Counted from the first letter of the stretch, positions 22,667 to 31,605 are shown. The stretch: DNA of 41,636 bases from Candidatus Nomurabacteria bacterium (GCA_020846455.1 JADLDV010000017.1:1-41636), one strand, 5' to 3'. Notes: generated by a model from the letters alone, not told the origin. Made by a program: numbers and translations.

Positions 22667-24166
22667 TTATAAAACTTTTACGAGGATTGCTTCTAATACA
22701 TCACCTGGGGCAATGTCTATTTTTGTTTCGATCATAAGTCCACACTCGGTATCAGTATCAACTTCTCGTGCTTTTGATTTACTTTGTTGAAGTTCAACAA
22801 TTGAACCTTTGCCGATCTCTGCTTCACGTCTCATAATACGTACATTTGCATCGGCATAGAATTTTCCTTCGATTACTTTACCGCCGAGCACTTGTCGGTC
22901 TTTTGTTCGAGAAAATGTTTTGATCACTTTCAATTTTCCAACAATCTCTGTTGTTTCTACTCGTGGGCGACGTGCTTCAATGAGTTCTTTGAGCCAGTCA
23001 GTAAGTTTGTAAATAATCTCAAATGTTTCAATGGTTACTTTTTGTTTTTCATTGAAATCACGAACAGATGCATCCATGCCTACATTGAAACCGACAATGA
23101 CTGCGTCTTCACTTCCTCCTGCGAGTTTGATATCAGCCTCACCGATAGCGCCGACACCTTTTTGAAGAATACGAAATGAGATAGATTCTGTTGCCATTTT
23201 ACGTACTTCTTTTTCAATCGCTTCTGCTGTTCCGTACACGTCTGTCTTGATAATAAGAGGGATAGTTTTTTGAGTTGTTTGTGTTGTATCGCCAGCTGTT
23301 TGACTGGTAGAATTTTCACATGTTGCTTGTGCTTTTTCTGCTTCTTTTTTTGTTCTGTATGCTTGGAAAATACTCCCTACTGGTGGAAGTTTGTCGAATC
23401 CGATGAGTCGTACTGGTTGAGAAGGAAATGCTTCTGATATTGTTTTACCAAGGAAGTTTTCCATGATTCTTGTTGTGGTGAGTGCACCTTCTGCTACGAC
23501 AAACATACCTTTTTCAAGAATACCATCTTTGATGATAAGTGATGCGGATACACCACGTTTTTTATCCATGTTTGATTCAATGACAATACCAACAGCTGGA
23601 ATAGAGATATCTGCTGTGTACTCATTCATGTCTGTCACAAGAAGCACAAGAGAGAGGAGTTGGTCCACACCTTGTCCTGTTTTTGCTGAAATTTCTGCAA
23701 ACGGAATATCTCCACCAAATCCTTCGATGTAGATGCCGTGTTCAACAAGGTCATTTTTTGTTCGTTCTGGATTTGCGCCTGGTTTGTCTATTTTGTTGAT
23801 TGCAACAATGTAGGGAACCTTGCTTTTGATAATTGTTTCGTAGGCTTCAAGTGTTTGTGTTTTTACACCGTCTTCTGCTGAGACGACAAGGATTGCTATC
23901 TCGGCAGTTTGTGCACCTCGAACACGCATACCAGAAAATGCCTCGTGTCCCGGCGTGTCAAGGAAGGTGATACGACGATCTGCACCATGTTCGTCTTTGT
24001 GAATAACTTCGTACGCAGAAATATGTTGGGTGATACCACCTGCTTCTTTGTCGACGATATTACTCTTGCGAATATAATCAAGGAGTGTTGACTTGCCGTG
24101 GTCGATGTGACCCATGACGACCACTACTGGTGCGCGAGATATGCTGTTTTTTGGATGTGTAGACAT
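22667..24166 (-). CDS. infB: Translation initiation factor IF-2 (short form)
   Basis: GTPase that brings fMet-tRNA to the 30S subunit. The 499 residues start directly at the G domain: G1 GHIDHGKST near residue 18, switch [13 protein letters not shown]3 DTPGHEAF, G4 NKID, then domains II and III (from [15 protein letters not shown]) and the fMet-tRNA-binding domain IV at the end ([22 protein letters not shown]...). The long N-terminal region of most bacterial IF-2 (700-900 residues) is absent, as in mitochondrial-like or reduced forms. It lies 6 nt after the DUF4446 gene. Confidence 0.96.
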   Translation of the reverse strand: MSTHPKNSISRAPVVVVMGHIDHGKSTLLDYIRKSNIVDKEAGGITQHISAYEVIHKDEHGADRRITFLDTPGHEAFSGMRVRGAQTAEIAILVVSAEDGVKTQTLEAYETIIKSKVPYIVAINKIDKPGANPERTKNDLVEHGIYIEGFGGDIPFAEISAKTGQGVDQLLSLVLLVTDMNEYTADISIPAVGIVIESNMDKKRGVSASLIIKDGILEKGMFVVAEGALTTTRIMENFLGKTISEAFPSQPVRLIGFDKLPPVGSIFQAYRTKKEAEKAQATCENSTSQTAGDTTQTTQKTIPLIIKTDVYGTAEAIEKEVRKMATESISFRILQKGVGAIGEADIKLAGGSEDAVIVGFNVGMDASVRDFNEKQKVTIETFEIIYKLTDWLKELIEARRPRVETTEIVGKLKVIKTFSRTKDRQVLGGKVIEGKFYADANVRIMRREAEIGKGSIVELQQSKSKAREVDTDTECGLMIETKIDIAPGDVLEAILVKVL

Positions 24167-24172
24167 TCGTGT

Positions 24173-24616
24173 TTATTTTTGGATAACTGAATATTCTTCA
24201 GTTGTTAATTCATGTGATGAATTGTGTTGTTGGATAGGTTTTGCAAACACGCTCATACGTTCTCGTGCGTACAAGCTTGAAACAACCACACCGTCACCTT
24301 CTTCATTGAGAAGTCCGATTGCAAAACTTTGATTGCTACCTGCATCTTCAAAAGGATTGAATCGCACCATTTTGGTATGGGTGATACTTTTACGAAGTCG
24401 TGTGTCAAGATTGTTTGTTGCTTCGATGAGAATATCACGGTCTTTTTCAAGTACTTGTATACGTGTTGCAATATGTACTAAGGCTTCTTCGTATGTTTTT
24501 GCATCAGTGCCAATCATAAACCGCTTTATTTTACGGCGTAAGTATATATGACTTCCAAGGAGTCCAATACAGATAACTGTCAAAAGACCAAGGGTGATGT
24601 TGACGTAACTAAACAT
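24173..24616 (-). CDS. DUF4446 family membrane-anchored protein
   Basis: 147 residues from the ATG at 24616. N-terminal membrane helix (about 5-22, NITLGLLTVICIGLLGSHIY), coiled coil about 40-80 (EEALVHIATRIQVLEKDRDILIEA), then the conserved C-terminal core MVRFNPFEDAGSNQSFAIGLL, NEEGDGVVVSSLYARE and FAKPIQ, which identify DUF4446. Function unknown. The frame is open to 24706, but TATACT on the reverse strand (24623-24628) ends 6 nt before 24616, fixing the start. It leads the DUF4446-infB-rbfA series. Confidence 0.88.
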   Translation of the reverse strand: MFSYVNITLGLLTVICIGLLGSHIYLRRKIKRFMIGTDAKTYEEALVHIATRIQVLEKDRDILIEATNNLDTRLRKSITHTKMVRFNPFEDAGSNQSFAIGLLNEEGDGVVVSSLYARERMSVFAKPIQQHNSSHELTTEEYSVIQK

Positions 24617-24708
24617 AGGGAAAGTATATACTAAATAAGACTTTTTTACCAGCATTCGTATTCGCCGACAGTTTTCTTTTTCTGTAAACCAGTATATAGT
24701 ACACATAT

Positions 24709-25926
24709 ATGCAATCTCGAAAGAAGATCACAAAAAAAAGCAAGATTATTACACGACGATATTTTGATTATGCGGCGGCAACTCCTGTCGACCCGTTGGT
24801 GCAGAAAAAAATGCAGACATATGATGCGTGGCTTTTCCATAACGCAGGCACTATCTATAAAGAAGGAGTTCTTGCAGAGCAGGCACTTGAAGATGCTCGT
24901 GCCCGTATGGCAACCATGTTGCACGCAATGCCTGAAGAGGTTATTTTTACGAGCGGTGGTACAGAAAGTGATAATTTGGCATTGTATGGAATTCTCCGTG
25001 CATATCAAGGTAAGAAAAAACCACACATGATATTTTCTGCGATAGAACACAGTGCGGTATATGAATGGGCAGTACGCATGGTTGAACGAAAAGAAATTGA
25101 AGTAACATATCTTCCTGTTGACACTGAAGGTCAGGTTGACTTGAAGATACTCAAAGAATCAATTCGACCAGAAACAGTATTGATTTCAATTCAGTATGTG
25201 AATAGTGAGACAGGTACCATACAGCCTGTAAAAGATATTTCGCGTATTATGCGAAAATACCGTAAAGAACATGAGTCGGTTTATCCATACTTCCATACTG
25301 ATGCGGCACAAGCACCGCTGTATATACCGATACATCTTGATACTCTTGGAGTGGATCTACTTTCATTGAATGGTTCAAAGATATATGGACCACACCTTGG
25401 TTCGTTAGTTGTTCGTCGTGGAGTGTTATTCGAACCATTGTTTTATGGTGGCACACAAGAACATGGAAGACGAGCAGGGACTGTACATGTGAGTGCAGTG
25501 CTAGGGTTTGTTGAAGCGTTGTCACTTGCCGACAGTCGCCGAGAAAAAGATGCACTTCGACTTGGAAAACAACGGGCAAGTCTTGTAGACAAATTGGCAC
25601 AATTTCGACATGTGCATCTTCTCGGAAATTCTGATACGACAACTCCTGCGCATGTATTTATCAGTGTTGATCAATATCCGAGCGAGCTACTTGTGCTTGA
25701 ACTGGATGCGCGTGGAATAGCTGTTTCTTCACAAAGTGCATGTACTGTCGGTGGAGGAGAAATTTCACGGGTACACACAGCTGTCATGCAAGGTGCAGAC
25801 CATACTGCAGGTACAATTCGAATAACAATCGGAAGAATGACCACATCTAGTGATATACAAGCGCTTATACAGGCACTAAAAGATATTTTTAAAAAATATA
25901 CAGAGTGGTACGGAAATACCAAATAA
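24709..25926 (+). CDS. Cysteine desulfurase (NifS/IscS family)
   Basis: PLP enzyme that takes sulfur from cysteine for tRNA thiolation or Fe-S cluster assembly. In 405 residues: YFDYAAATPVDP near 18-29, TSGGTESDNLAL (81-92), His114 stacking on PLP (SAIEHSAVY), DAAQ (198-201), Schiff-base Lys224 in LNGSKIYGPHLGSL, RAGT, and catalytic Cys345 in SSQSACTVGGG. All key residues are retained. No Fe-S scaffold gene lies nearby, so tRNA thiolation may be its main role (inference). TATAGT at 24695-24700 ends 8 nt before the ATG. Confidence 0.94.
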   Translation: MQSRKKITKKSKIITRRYFDYAAATPVDPLVQKKMQTYDAWLFHNAGTIYKEGVLAEQALEDARARMATMLHAMPEEVIFTSGGTESDNLALYGILRAYQGKKKPHMIFSAIEHSAVYEWAVRMVERKEIEVTYLPVDTEGQVDLKILKESIRPETVLISIQYVNSETGTIQPVKDISRIMRKYRKEHESVYPYFHTDAAQAPLYIPIHLDTLGVDLLSLNGSKIYGPHLGSLVVRRGVLFEPLFYGGTQEHGRRAGTVHVSAVLGFVEALSLADSRREKDALRLGKQRASLVDKLAQFRHVHLLGNSDTTTPAHVFISVDQYPSELLVLELDARGIAVSSQSACTVGGGEISRVHTAVMQGADHTAGTIRITIGRMTTSSDIQALIQALKDIFKKYTEWYGNTK

Positions 25927-25933
25927 TATATTT

Positions 25934-25961
25934 TTGTAATTTGATACTTTTCTCGTATACT
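25934..25961 (+). promoter_or_regulatory. Promoter abutting the trypsin-like gene
   Basis: TTGTAA (25934-25939), 16-bp spacer, TATACT (25956-25961), ending 8 nt before the ATG at 25970. It rules out the in-frame TTG at 25964, which lies downstream of the box but before the predicted start. Confidence 0.6.
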
Positions 25962-25969
25962 GTTTGTAT

Positions 25970-26734
25970 ATGGACATCAAAGATCTTAACAAAACACAAA
26001 TCGTACTACTTTGTTTTCTTGTTGCATTCGTTAGTTCTATTGCTACTGGTATTACTGTTGTCAGATTGATGACTGAGCAAATTGCACTTTCAAGTCCACA
26101 ACCGGTGAATCGTATCATTAGACAGACGATTGAAAAAGTGGTTTCTCCAAAAGAAGATACGACGATCCCTGTTGTTGTGTCCGAAGAAGCACTCCTTGTT
26201 TCTGCTATAGAAACAGTCTCTCCTTATGTTGTGTCGATTAAGCGAACAACTCTTGAAGGTGAATCAAAAACAATTCTTGGTACTGTTATTGAAAACAACA
26301 CGGTCATTATCGATGCAACACACACAGTAGAAAATGCATCATATGGTATGGAAATAGGTGAGACTCCTGTACCAGTGACACTCAGTCACGTTTCAGATGG
26401 TATTGCGTATCTTACATTTACCCCTAGTGTCTCTACTGAAACTGCATTTTCAAAAAAACCTGTTTCTCTTGCAAAAACAATGCCAAAAAGTGGCCAAACA
26501 GTTTTTGGTTTTGATGGATTGCCACTTACGGTGATGCGAGGGATTGTCTCACGTATCACTCCTGCAACAGAAAACAATACTGCGACAATGATTACAACAC
26601 TTGTTGGACGATCACTTTTTTCAGGAACACCAATTGTAGATACTGCTGGAGTCATTGTTGGTATCGGTCTTGTTTCTGAAGGGGAAACAAAGGTCATTTC
26701 AAGTGCTGATGTGCTTGCTGGGATGAAAAAATAG
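25970..26734 (+). CDS. Membrane-anchored trypsin-like (HtrA/DegP-type) protein, partly degenerate
   Basis: 254 residues. Short basic N-terminus and one membrane helix (about 10-32, IVLLCFLVAFVSSIATGITVV), a linker, then a chymotrypsin-like fold from about 70: AIETVSPYVVSIKRTT, IIDATHTVENA (position of the catalytic His), SDGIAYLTF (usual DIAvLk) and SLFSGTPIVDTAGVIVGIG (usual GNSGGPLvn..G.viGi). His and Ser appear retained. The Asp motif is shifted by one residue and the GNSGGP oxyanion loop is changed to LFSGTP, so activity is uncertain. No PDZ domain. It lies just upstream of clpB; a role in surface protein quality control would fit. Confidence 0.72.
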   Translation: MDIKDLNKTQIVLLCFLVAFVSSIATGITVVRLMTEQIALSSPQPVNRIIRQTIEKVVSPKEDTTIPVVVSEEALLVSAIETVSPYVVSIKRTTLEGESKTILGTVIENNTVIIDATHTVENASYGMEIGETPVPVTLSHVSDGIAYLTFTPSVSTETAFSKKPVSLAKTMPKSGQTVFGFDGLPLTVMRGIVSRITPATENNTATMITTLVGRSLFSGTPIVDTAGVIVGIGLVSEGETKVISSADVLAGMKK

Positions 26735-26747
26735 CAAGAGTCAGACT

Positions 26748-26775
26748 TTGACAAATAAGATTTTATTAGTATAAT
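26748..26775 (+). promoter_or_regulatory. Near-consensus promoter of clpB
   Basis: TTGACA (26748-26753), 16-bp spacer, TATAAT (26770-26775), and the ATG 8 nt after the -10. Full consensus hexamers and an essentially zero-length leader make this the best single case for leaderless initiation. No CIRCE or HAIR-like operator is visible. Confidence 0.8.
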
Positions 26776-26783
26776 ATATATCT

Positions 26784-29459
26784 ATGCCACCATTTGGAAA
26801 TTTTACCTCAAAAGCAAAAGATGCTATTCGCCGAGCTCATGAGCTCGCTATTGAACGTGGACAAAATCATGTACATCCGATGCACATGCTTGCCGCATTA
26901 CTTCTGCAAGATGAAAGTATAGTTATTTCAATGCTTGATAAACAAGAAGTAGACACTGCATTTCTTACTGAAACAGTACTTGAAACAATTGAATCTCCTG
27001 AGTCTCGTACTACTATGTCCGCGTCATATCAAATGTATCTGACACCAGATCTTGCACAAGCTTTTGAACATGCACCAAAAATCGCTGAGTATTTGAAAGA
27101 TGATTTTATTTCTACTGAACACCTTTTTATTTCATTGATTGATTCATGTCCTGAAGTGCGTGAGCTACTTTCTCGCTTCCGTATTTTCAAAGATCAGACA
27201 CTTCGTACACTTGAAGAAATGCGCACTGATACCAATCTCGATATGACCTCTTCAAAAAAGTTTCGATTACTTACAAAGTTTACACGAAGTTTGACCGCAC
27301 TTGCTCGAGAAGACAAACTTGATCCAGTAATTGGTCGTGATGCAGAGATTATGCGTTTGATGCAAATCCTCTCTCGTCGTACTAAGAATAATCCGATACT
27401 TATTGGTGAAGCAGGCACAGGAAAGACTGCTGTTGTTGAAGGGCTTGCAAATCGTATTGCAAAAGGTGATATCCCAGAATCTTTGAAAGATAAAGAGCTT
27501 GTGTCACTTGATCTCGGTTCACTTCTTGCTGGTACAAAATATCGAGGAGAATTCGAAGAACGTCTAAGAGGTATTATGAAAGAGATTGAGCGTGCAGACG
27601 GAAAGATTATTCTGTTTATTGATGAAATACATACGATTGTTGGCGCAGGTGCATCAGAGGGTGCAATGGATGCGTCAAACATGCTCAAGCCTGCGCTTGC
27701 GCGTGGAGAGATGCATGCTATTGGCGCAACGACACTCAAGGAATATCAAAAACATATAGAAAAAGACCCTGCTCTCGCTCGTCGTTTTCAACCTGTATAC
27801 ATCGAAGAACCGTCTCCAGAAGATGCGATATCTATTTTGCGTGGTCTCAAAGAAAAGTACGAATTATTTCATGGTGTACGTATTACTGATGATGCGATTG
27901 TCTCTGCGGTGACACTCAGTTCACGATATATTTCAAATCGATTTCTTCCTGATAAGGCGGTAGATTTAATCGATGAAGCGTCATCTGCGCTTCGGATTGC
28001 GCTTGAAAACAAGCCTCCGTTGCTTGAAGAAGCACATCGCAAAATTATGCGTTTTGAAATAGAAAAAGAAGCTCTCAAAAAAGAACTTGAGAGTGATGAT
28101 TCTGATCATAAACACATCAAAGCTCGCATCAAAGATATTGACGCAGAGATTGGTAACTTGCGTGAAAAGACTCGAGAAATCGAACTTAAGTGGACGAATG
28201 AAAAAGAAACAGTTCTTGGTATTCGTGAAATAAAAAAAGAACTCGAAACACTTCGTATTGAAGCAGAAAATGCTGAACTCAAATCTGATCTTACTCGTGC
28301 AGCAGAAATTCGTTATGGACAAATTCCAGATTTGAAAAAAGATCTTGAAACAAAAATTACTCGTTTGAAGAAATTGCAAAAATCTCGACGCATTCTCAAG
28401 GAAGAAATTACTGAAGAAGATATTGCCTCAGTGGTTTCTCGTTGGACAGGTATTCCTCTCGTTCGCATGCTCGAAGAGGAGCGCACGAAGCTTGCTCGTA
28501 TGGAAGATGAGCTCAAGAAGCGTGTTGTGGGACAAGACGATGCTATCAAGAAGATCGCTGATGTGGTCCGTCGATCTCGTGCTGGCATCTCTGATCCTAA
28601 TAAACCAATCGGTTCATTTATCTTCCTTGGACCGACAGGTGTGGGTAAGACTGAACTCACAAAAGCGCTTGCAGAATTTATGTTCAATGATGACAAAGCA
28701 CTCCTTCGTATTGATATGAGTGAATACATGGAACGCCACAGTGTGTCGAAACTCCTTGGTTCACCACCAGGTTACGTTGGACATGATGAATCTGGACAAT
28801 TGACCGAAATGGTGCGACACCGCCCGTACTCAGTGATCCTCTTTGACGAAGTTGAAAAAGCGCATCCTGAAGTGTTCAACACACTCCTCTCTGTACTTGA
28901 TGAAGGACGTCTAACAGATAGTAAGGGGCGTGTGGTGAATTTCAAGAATACGGTCATTATCATGACATCTAATCTTGGTTCTGAACATATTCAAAAGATG
29001 GAATCAATTGGATTTTCGACACATACTTCAGAACGTGAATATGCGATTACGAAGGATAAGGTGATGAAAAGTTTGCAATCATTCTTCCGCCCAGAATTTC
29101 TTAATCGTGTGGATGAAGTTGTTATTTTCGATATACTTTCACCAGAAGTTATACGAGATATCGTGAAGATTCGTGTAATGCAGGTATCGAAGCGTATTCT
29201 TGATCAAGGTATTACTCTTGAGTTGTCTGATGAAGCACTTGCATATCTCGGCAAGGAAGGGTACAACCCGCAAATGGGCGCTCGTCCATTGCATAGATTG
29301 ATTCAAACAAAGATTCTCAATCCACTTGCTATGCTGATGATCTCAAACAAAGCTGTGTCAGGAGACATGATTATGGTTACAGTCAAAAACGGTGATATTC
29401 TAGTTGAGTTAGGGAAAAAGAGTTCACTAAAAATGAAAACTAAAAGTAGTGTAAAGTAA
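26784..29459 (+). CDS. clpB: ClpB-type AAA+ disaggregase
   Basis: 891 residues. Clp_N domain 1-150 with two repeats (FTSKAKDAIRRAHELAIERGQNHVHPMHMLAALL). First AAA+ module with Walker A GEAGTGKT (208-215) and Walker B IILFIDEIHT. A coiled-coil middle domain of about 120 residues (roughly 410-540, with RAAEIRYGQIPDLKKDLE) is long like that of ClpB, not the short one of ClpC. Then SRWTGIPLVRML, second Walker A GPTGVGKT (616-623), SEYMERHSVSKLLGSPPGYVG and sensor/C-terminal domain. It rescues aggregated proteins with DnaK. No ClpP-binding IGF/L loop is evident. Confidence 0.92.
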   Translation: MPPFGNFTSKAKDAIRRAHELAIERGQNHVHPMHMLAALLLQDESIVISMLDKQEVDTAFLTETVLETIESPESRTTMSASYQMYLTPDLAQAFEHAPKIAEYLKDDFISTEHLFISLIDSCPEVRELLSRFRIFKDQTLRTLEEMRTDTNLDMTSSKKFRLLTKFTRSLTALAREDKLDPVIGRDAEIMRLMQILSRRTKNNPILIGEAGTGKTAVVEGLANRIAKGDIPESLKDKELVSLDLGSLLAGTKYRGEFEERLRGIMKEIERADGKIILFIDEIHTIVGAGASEGAMDASNMLKPALARGEMHAIGATTLKEYQKHIEKDPALARRFQPVYIEEPSPEDAISILRGLKEKYELFHGVRITDDAIVSAVTLSSRYISNRFLPDKAVDLIDEASSALRIALENKPPLLEEAHRKIMRFEIEKEALKKELESDDSDHKHIKARIKDIDAEIGNLREKTREIELKWTNEKETVLGIREIKKELETLRIEAENAELKSDLTRAAEIRYGQIPDLKKDLETKITRLKKLQKSRRILKEEITEEDIASVVSRWTGIPLVRMLEEERTKLARMEDELKKRVVGQDDAIKKIADVVRRSRAGISDPNKPIGSFIFLGPTGVGKTELTKALAEFMFNDDKALLRIDMSEYMERHSVSKLLGSPPGYVGHDESGQLTEMVRHRPYSVILFDEVEKAHPEVFNTLLSVLDEGRLTDSKGRVVNFKNTVIIMTSNLGSEHIQKMESIGFSTHTSEREYAITKDKVMKSLQSFFRPEFLNRVDEVVIFDILSPEVIRDIVKIRVMQVSKRILDQGITLELSDEALAYLGKEGYNPQMGARPLHRLIQTKILNPLAMLMISNKAVSGDMIMVTVKNGDILVELGKKSSLKMKTKSSVK

Positions 29460-29461
29460 TA

Positions 29462-29490
29462 AAAAACTCACTTATTATAAGTGAGTTTTT
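29462..29490 (+). terminator. Terminator after clpB
   Basis: AAAAACTCACTTA and its complement around TTA, ending in a T run. Confidence 0.9.
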
Positions 29491-29535
29491 TATTATGCAC
29501 TAGAGAATTTAATTACAAAATGATACTATCGCTGT

Positions 29536-30549
29536 ATGGTTCCAATACTATTCAAAATCACGTTTATTCCAGGTCTTCAAGATATTGTGTCGCAAGAAAT
29601 CTCACAGTTTGGTGATCTACAGATTTTTGAAACTGGAAAACAAGAAATATACCTAGACATTCAAAATAATATACAATCGATTCTTTCATTGAAGAGTGTT
29701 TTGAACGTGTATGTTGTAAAACGTGACAATAACCTCAACCCTTCCTATATCTCAAATCATAAATCAATACTCGGAGAACTTATAGAAAAAAGTTTAAAAG
29801 GTGGAGATATATTCAAAACATACAGTCTCAGTTGTGCAGGTGCGCATTCAAAAGAAGTTCAAGAAATAGAAGACTTTATATACAATACATTTCATTTAGA
29901 GAAATCTGATGAAGCTGATCTTGAAATCTATATTGGTAAAAATGCTGATACCTGGGAAGTGGGTGTTCGTCTGACAAAGAGACCTCTTTCTTTGCGGTCA
30001 TATAAAACTTCTAACATCAAAGGTGGAATGAATTCTACGATAGCATATGCAATGAATACGTTCTGTAATCTATCAGAAGTACATTCGTACCTCAATATTT
30101 TTTCAGGAAGTGCGACATTGCTTATTGAGGCCGGTCTAGTCAATTCAGATATACAACTTATTGGTTTTGATAATAACAAAGAACATATCACTGCTGCTAT
30201 TAGAAATATTTCTTCTGCAGGACTGATAAAACATATTGAGATTAAATATAAAGATATTTTAGCTGCTCCAGATCTTGGAATGTTTGATGTGATCACATCA
30301 GATCTTCCTTTTGGTATGCATATTTCAAAAGGTGAAGATTTGGAAAAATTATATCAATGTTTTGTTTCCTATTCTGAAAAGTATTTGAATCAAGGGGGAA
30401 TATTAGTTGCCTATACCGCCGAACATGAAATCTTAAAAACCAGTCTTTTAAAATCAAGATTTAGTATTTTAAAAGAATTGCAACTTGAAATATCTACATC
30501 TGTAAATGTGTATTTGCATCCTAAAATATTCGTTTGTGTTTTGAAATAA
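29536..30549 (+). CDS. THUMP-type RNA methyltransferase (Trm14/RlmL-like)
   Basis: 337 residues. The N-terminal half resembles ferredoxin-like/THUMP domains that bind tRNA or rRNA (ITFIPGLQDIVSQEISQFG, then about 60-165). The catalytic half is of the UPF0020 methylase type: RPLSLRSYKTSNIKGGMNSTIAYAM, SAM-binding LNIFSGSATLLIEAG, LIGFDNNKEHITAAIRN, KDILAAPDLGMFDVITSDLPFG. The DLPFG replaces the DPPYG/NPPYG catalytic motif and is also seen in G-N2 methyltransferases acting on tRNA or rRNA. It is somewhat more AT-rich than clpB. GATACT at 29522-29527 ends 8 nt before the ATG. Confidence 0.84.
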   Translation: MVPILFKITFIPGLQDIVSQEISQFGDLQIFETGKQEIYLDIQNNIQSILSLKSVLNVYVVKRDNNLNPSYISNHKSILGELIEKSLKGGDIFKTYSLSCAGAHSKEVQEIEDFIYNTFHLEKSDEADLEIYIGKNADTWEVGVRLTKRPLSLRSYKTSNIKGGMNSTIAYAMNTFCNLSEVHSYLNIFSGSATLLIEAGLVNSDIQLIGFDNNKEHITAAIRNISSAGLIKHIEIKYKDILAAPDLGMFDVITSDLPFGMHISKGEDLEKLYQCFVSYSEKYLNQGGILVAYTAEHEILKTSLLKSRFSILKELQLEISTSVNVYLHPKIFVCVLK

Positions 30550-30579
30550 AAATATCCCATTAAGAAATGGGATATTTTT
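30548..30579. terminator. Bidirectional terminator
   Basis: AAAAATATCCCATT (30548-30561) with complement (30566-30579), placed between the methyltransferase stop and the 3' end of the convergent tRNA-Tyr; it can serve both. Confidence 0.9.
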
Positions 30580-30583
30580 CTAG

Positions 30584-30666
30584 TGCGCCGGGAAGGATTT
30601 GAACCTTCGTAGGCCGAAGCCGACAGATTTACAGTCTGTTGTAATTGACCACTCTACCACCGACGC
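30584..30666 (-). tRNA. tRNA-Tyr(GUA)
   Basis: Acceptor GCGTCGG / CCGGCGC, anticodon stem with loop CTGTAAA (anticodon GUA), long variable arm (CGGCTTCGGCC region) as in class II bacterial Tyr tRNAs, T-arm GAAGGTTCAAATCCTTC, discriminator A. CCA not encoded. Confidence 0.95.
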
Positions 30667-30738
30667 ATATATCAGATACCCATATAATATAGCATAAAAT
30701 TTTAAAAATGCACGTTTTTATACAATATTGGTTAAGGG

Positions 30739-30767
30739 TTGCGTTTTTTGTAGCAATATAGTATTAT
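30739..30767 (+). promoter_or_regulatory. Promoter of rpmG
   Basis: TTGCGT (30739-30744), 17-bp spacer, TATTAT (30762-30767), ending 9 nt before the ATG at 30777: another very short or absent leader. Confidence 0.55.
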
Positions 30768-30776
30768 ATCCTCATT

Positions 30777-30938
30777 ATGGCATCACAAGACAGACTTATA
30801 CGACTCGCCTGCACAAAATGTAAGCGTATCAACTACTGGTCATCGAAGAATAAAAAACTCGTGACTCGCAAGGTTGAGCTTAGCAAATACTGCAAATGGT
30901 GTAAGGTAAATACCGCACACAAAGAGTCTAAAAAATAG
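30777..30938 (+). CDS. rpmG: 50S ribosomal protein L33
   Basis: A 53-residue protein beginning MASQDRLIRLACTKCKRINY, with two Cys pairs (CTKC and CKWC), the zinc-ribbon C+ form of L33. The central KKLVTRKVELSKYCKWC matches the family's l.lkKycp.c. pattern. It was found by reading the frame directly, as it is shorter than usual gene-calling limits. In many bacteria rpmG is followed by tRNA-Trp, secE and nusG; tRNA-Trp follows here 193 nt later, but secE/nusG do not. Confidence 0.93.
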   Translation: MASQDRLIRLACTKCKRINYWSSKNKKLVTRKVELSKYCKWCKVNTAHKESKK

Positions 30939-31015
30939 TTTTCATATTAAATCTCTTTTGATATACTACGAGAGGTAAAAAGATAATCACGGTTTCGTCG
31001 ATTATCTTTTTATCA
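30939..31015 (+). promoter_or_regulatory. Promoter followed at once by a terminator-like hairpin
   Basis: TTTTCA (30939-30944), 17-bp spacer, TGA extension and TATACT (30962-30967). About 10 nt past the likely start lies an AAAAAGATAATC / GATTATCTTTTT hairpin (about 30978-31012). The transcript would be a short RNA of about 40 nt, or a leader with attenuator for the tRNA-Trp/DUF1801 unit. The hairpin may also simply end rpmG. Confidence 0.5.
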
Positions 31016-31131
31016 TGAATGTTCTTTCTTGGATCTATTTCTTTCGATATAGATCAAGTGCCTGCGTTACTTATTATTTGTTCCGCATTGGTGCGTTTCC
31101 GCTGTACCTTCAGTGTATGTAAGACGGGAAT

Positions 31132-31202
31132 GGGAGATTAGTTAAGTGGCATAACTGCGGTCTCCAAAACCGCTGTCGAGGGTTCGATTCCTTCATCTCC
31201 CG
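31132..31202 (+). tRNA. tRNA-Trp(CCA)
   Basis: Acceptor GGGAGAT / ATCTCCC, discriminator G, anticodon stem GCGGT / ACCGC with loop CTCCAAA (anticodon CCA), T-arm GAGGGTTCGATTCCTTC with a mispair or wobble. It reads only UGG, in line with TGA as a stop. CCA end not encoded. Only 9 nt separate it from the next start codon. Confidence 0.94.
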
Positions 31203-31211
31203 CAAAAGATT

Positions 31212-31589
31212 ATGAAAAACTACAAAGTAAAAGATGTAGATACGTACATTTCTAGTGCAACAATAGAAGCTCGTCCAATACTGAAAGAACTTCGAAATAT
31301 TATTATGTCGACCGTTTCGCATGTAGAAGAAAAAATAAGTTGGGGTGTTCCATTTTACAGATACCATGGTGAACTCGGTGGATTTGCTGTATATAAAAAC
31401 CACGTTACTTTTGGTTGCGGTGGTGCAGATTTACAGATTGAAGACCGTAAAATTCTTGAAGAAAAAGGATATAAAACAGGAGTAAAAAGTATACAAATCA
31501 AGTTCGATCAAAAGGTACCGATTGTAGAGATACAACAAATTATGCAAACAAAAGCAAAAACAAATAAAGCAAAAAGACCAATAAGATAA
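31212..31589 (+). CDS. DUF1801 family protein
   Basis: 125 residues with the YdhG/DUF1801 pattern: VDTYISSATIEARPILKELRNIIMSTV at the N-terminus, EEKISWGVPFYRYHGELGGFAVYKNHVTFG in the middle (family I.WG.P.f...g....f..yk.hvsf) and GVKSIQIKFDQKVP towards the end. The fold is known from structures, but the function is not established. The tail is basic. It starts 9 nt after tRNA-Trp, so it probably shares the tRNA's primary transcript, and its mRNA would be freed by 3' processing of the tRNA to give a nearly leaderless message. Confidence 0.85.
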   Translation: MKNYKVKDVDTYISSATIEARPILKELRNIIMSTVSHVEEKISWGVPFYRYHGELGGFAVYKNHVTFGCGGADLQIEDRKILEEKGYKTGVKSIQIKFDQKVPIVEIQQIMQTKAKTNKAKRPIR

Positions 31590-31605
31590 CAGTGTTATTC
31601 TTAAT

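Noticed and set aside
27194-27739. Minus-strand 181-codon frame opposite clpB
   Set aside because: Shadow of a conserved AAA+ domain; no promoter or start context.
26784-29459. ClpC rather than ClpB
   Set aside because: The middle domain is about 120 residues with the ClpB-like RAAEIRYG...PDL motif; ClpC has a short one with a UVR-type sequence.
31016-31123. 36-codon frame between rpmG and tRNA-Trp as SecE
   Set aside because: Position would fit the rpmG-tRNA-secE order, but the peptide has no convincing SecE helix or basic N-terminus and is too short.
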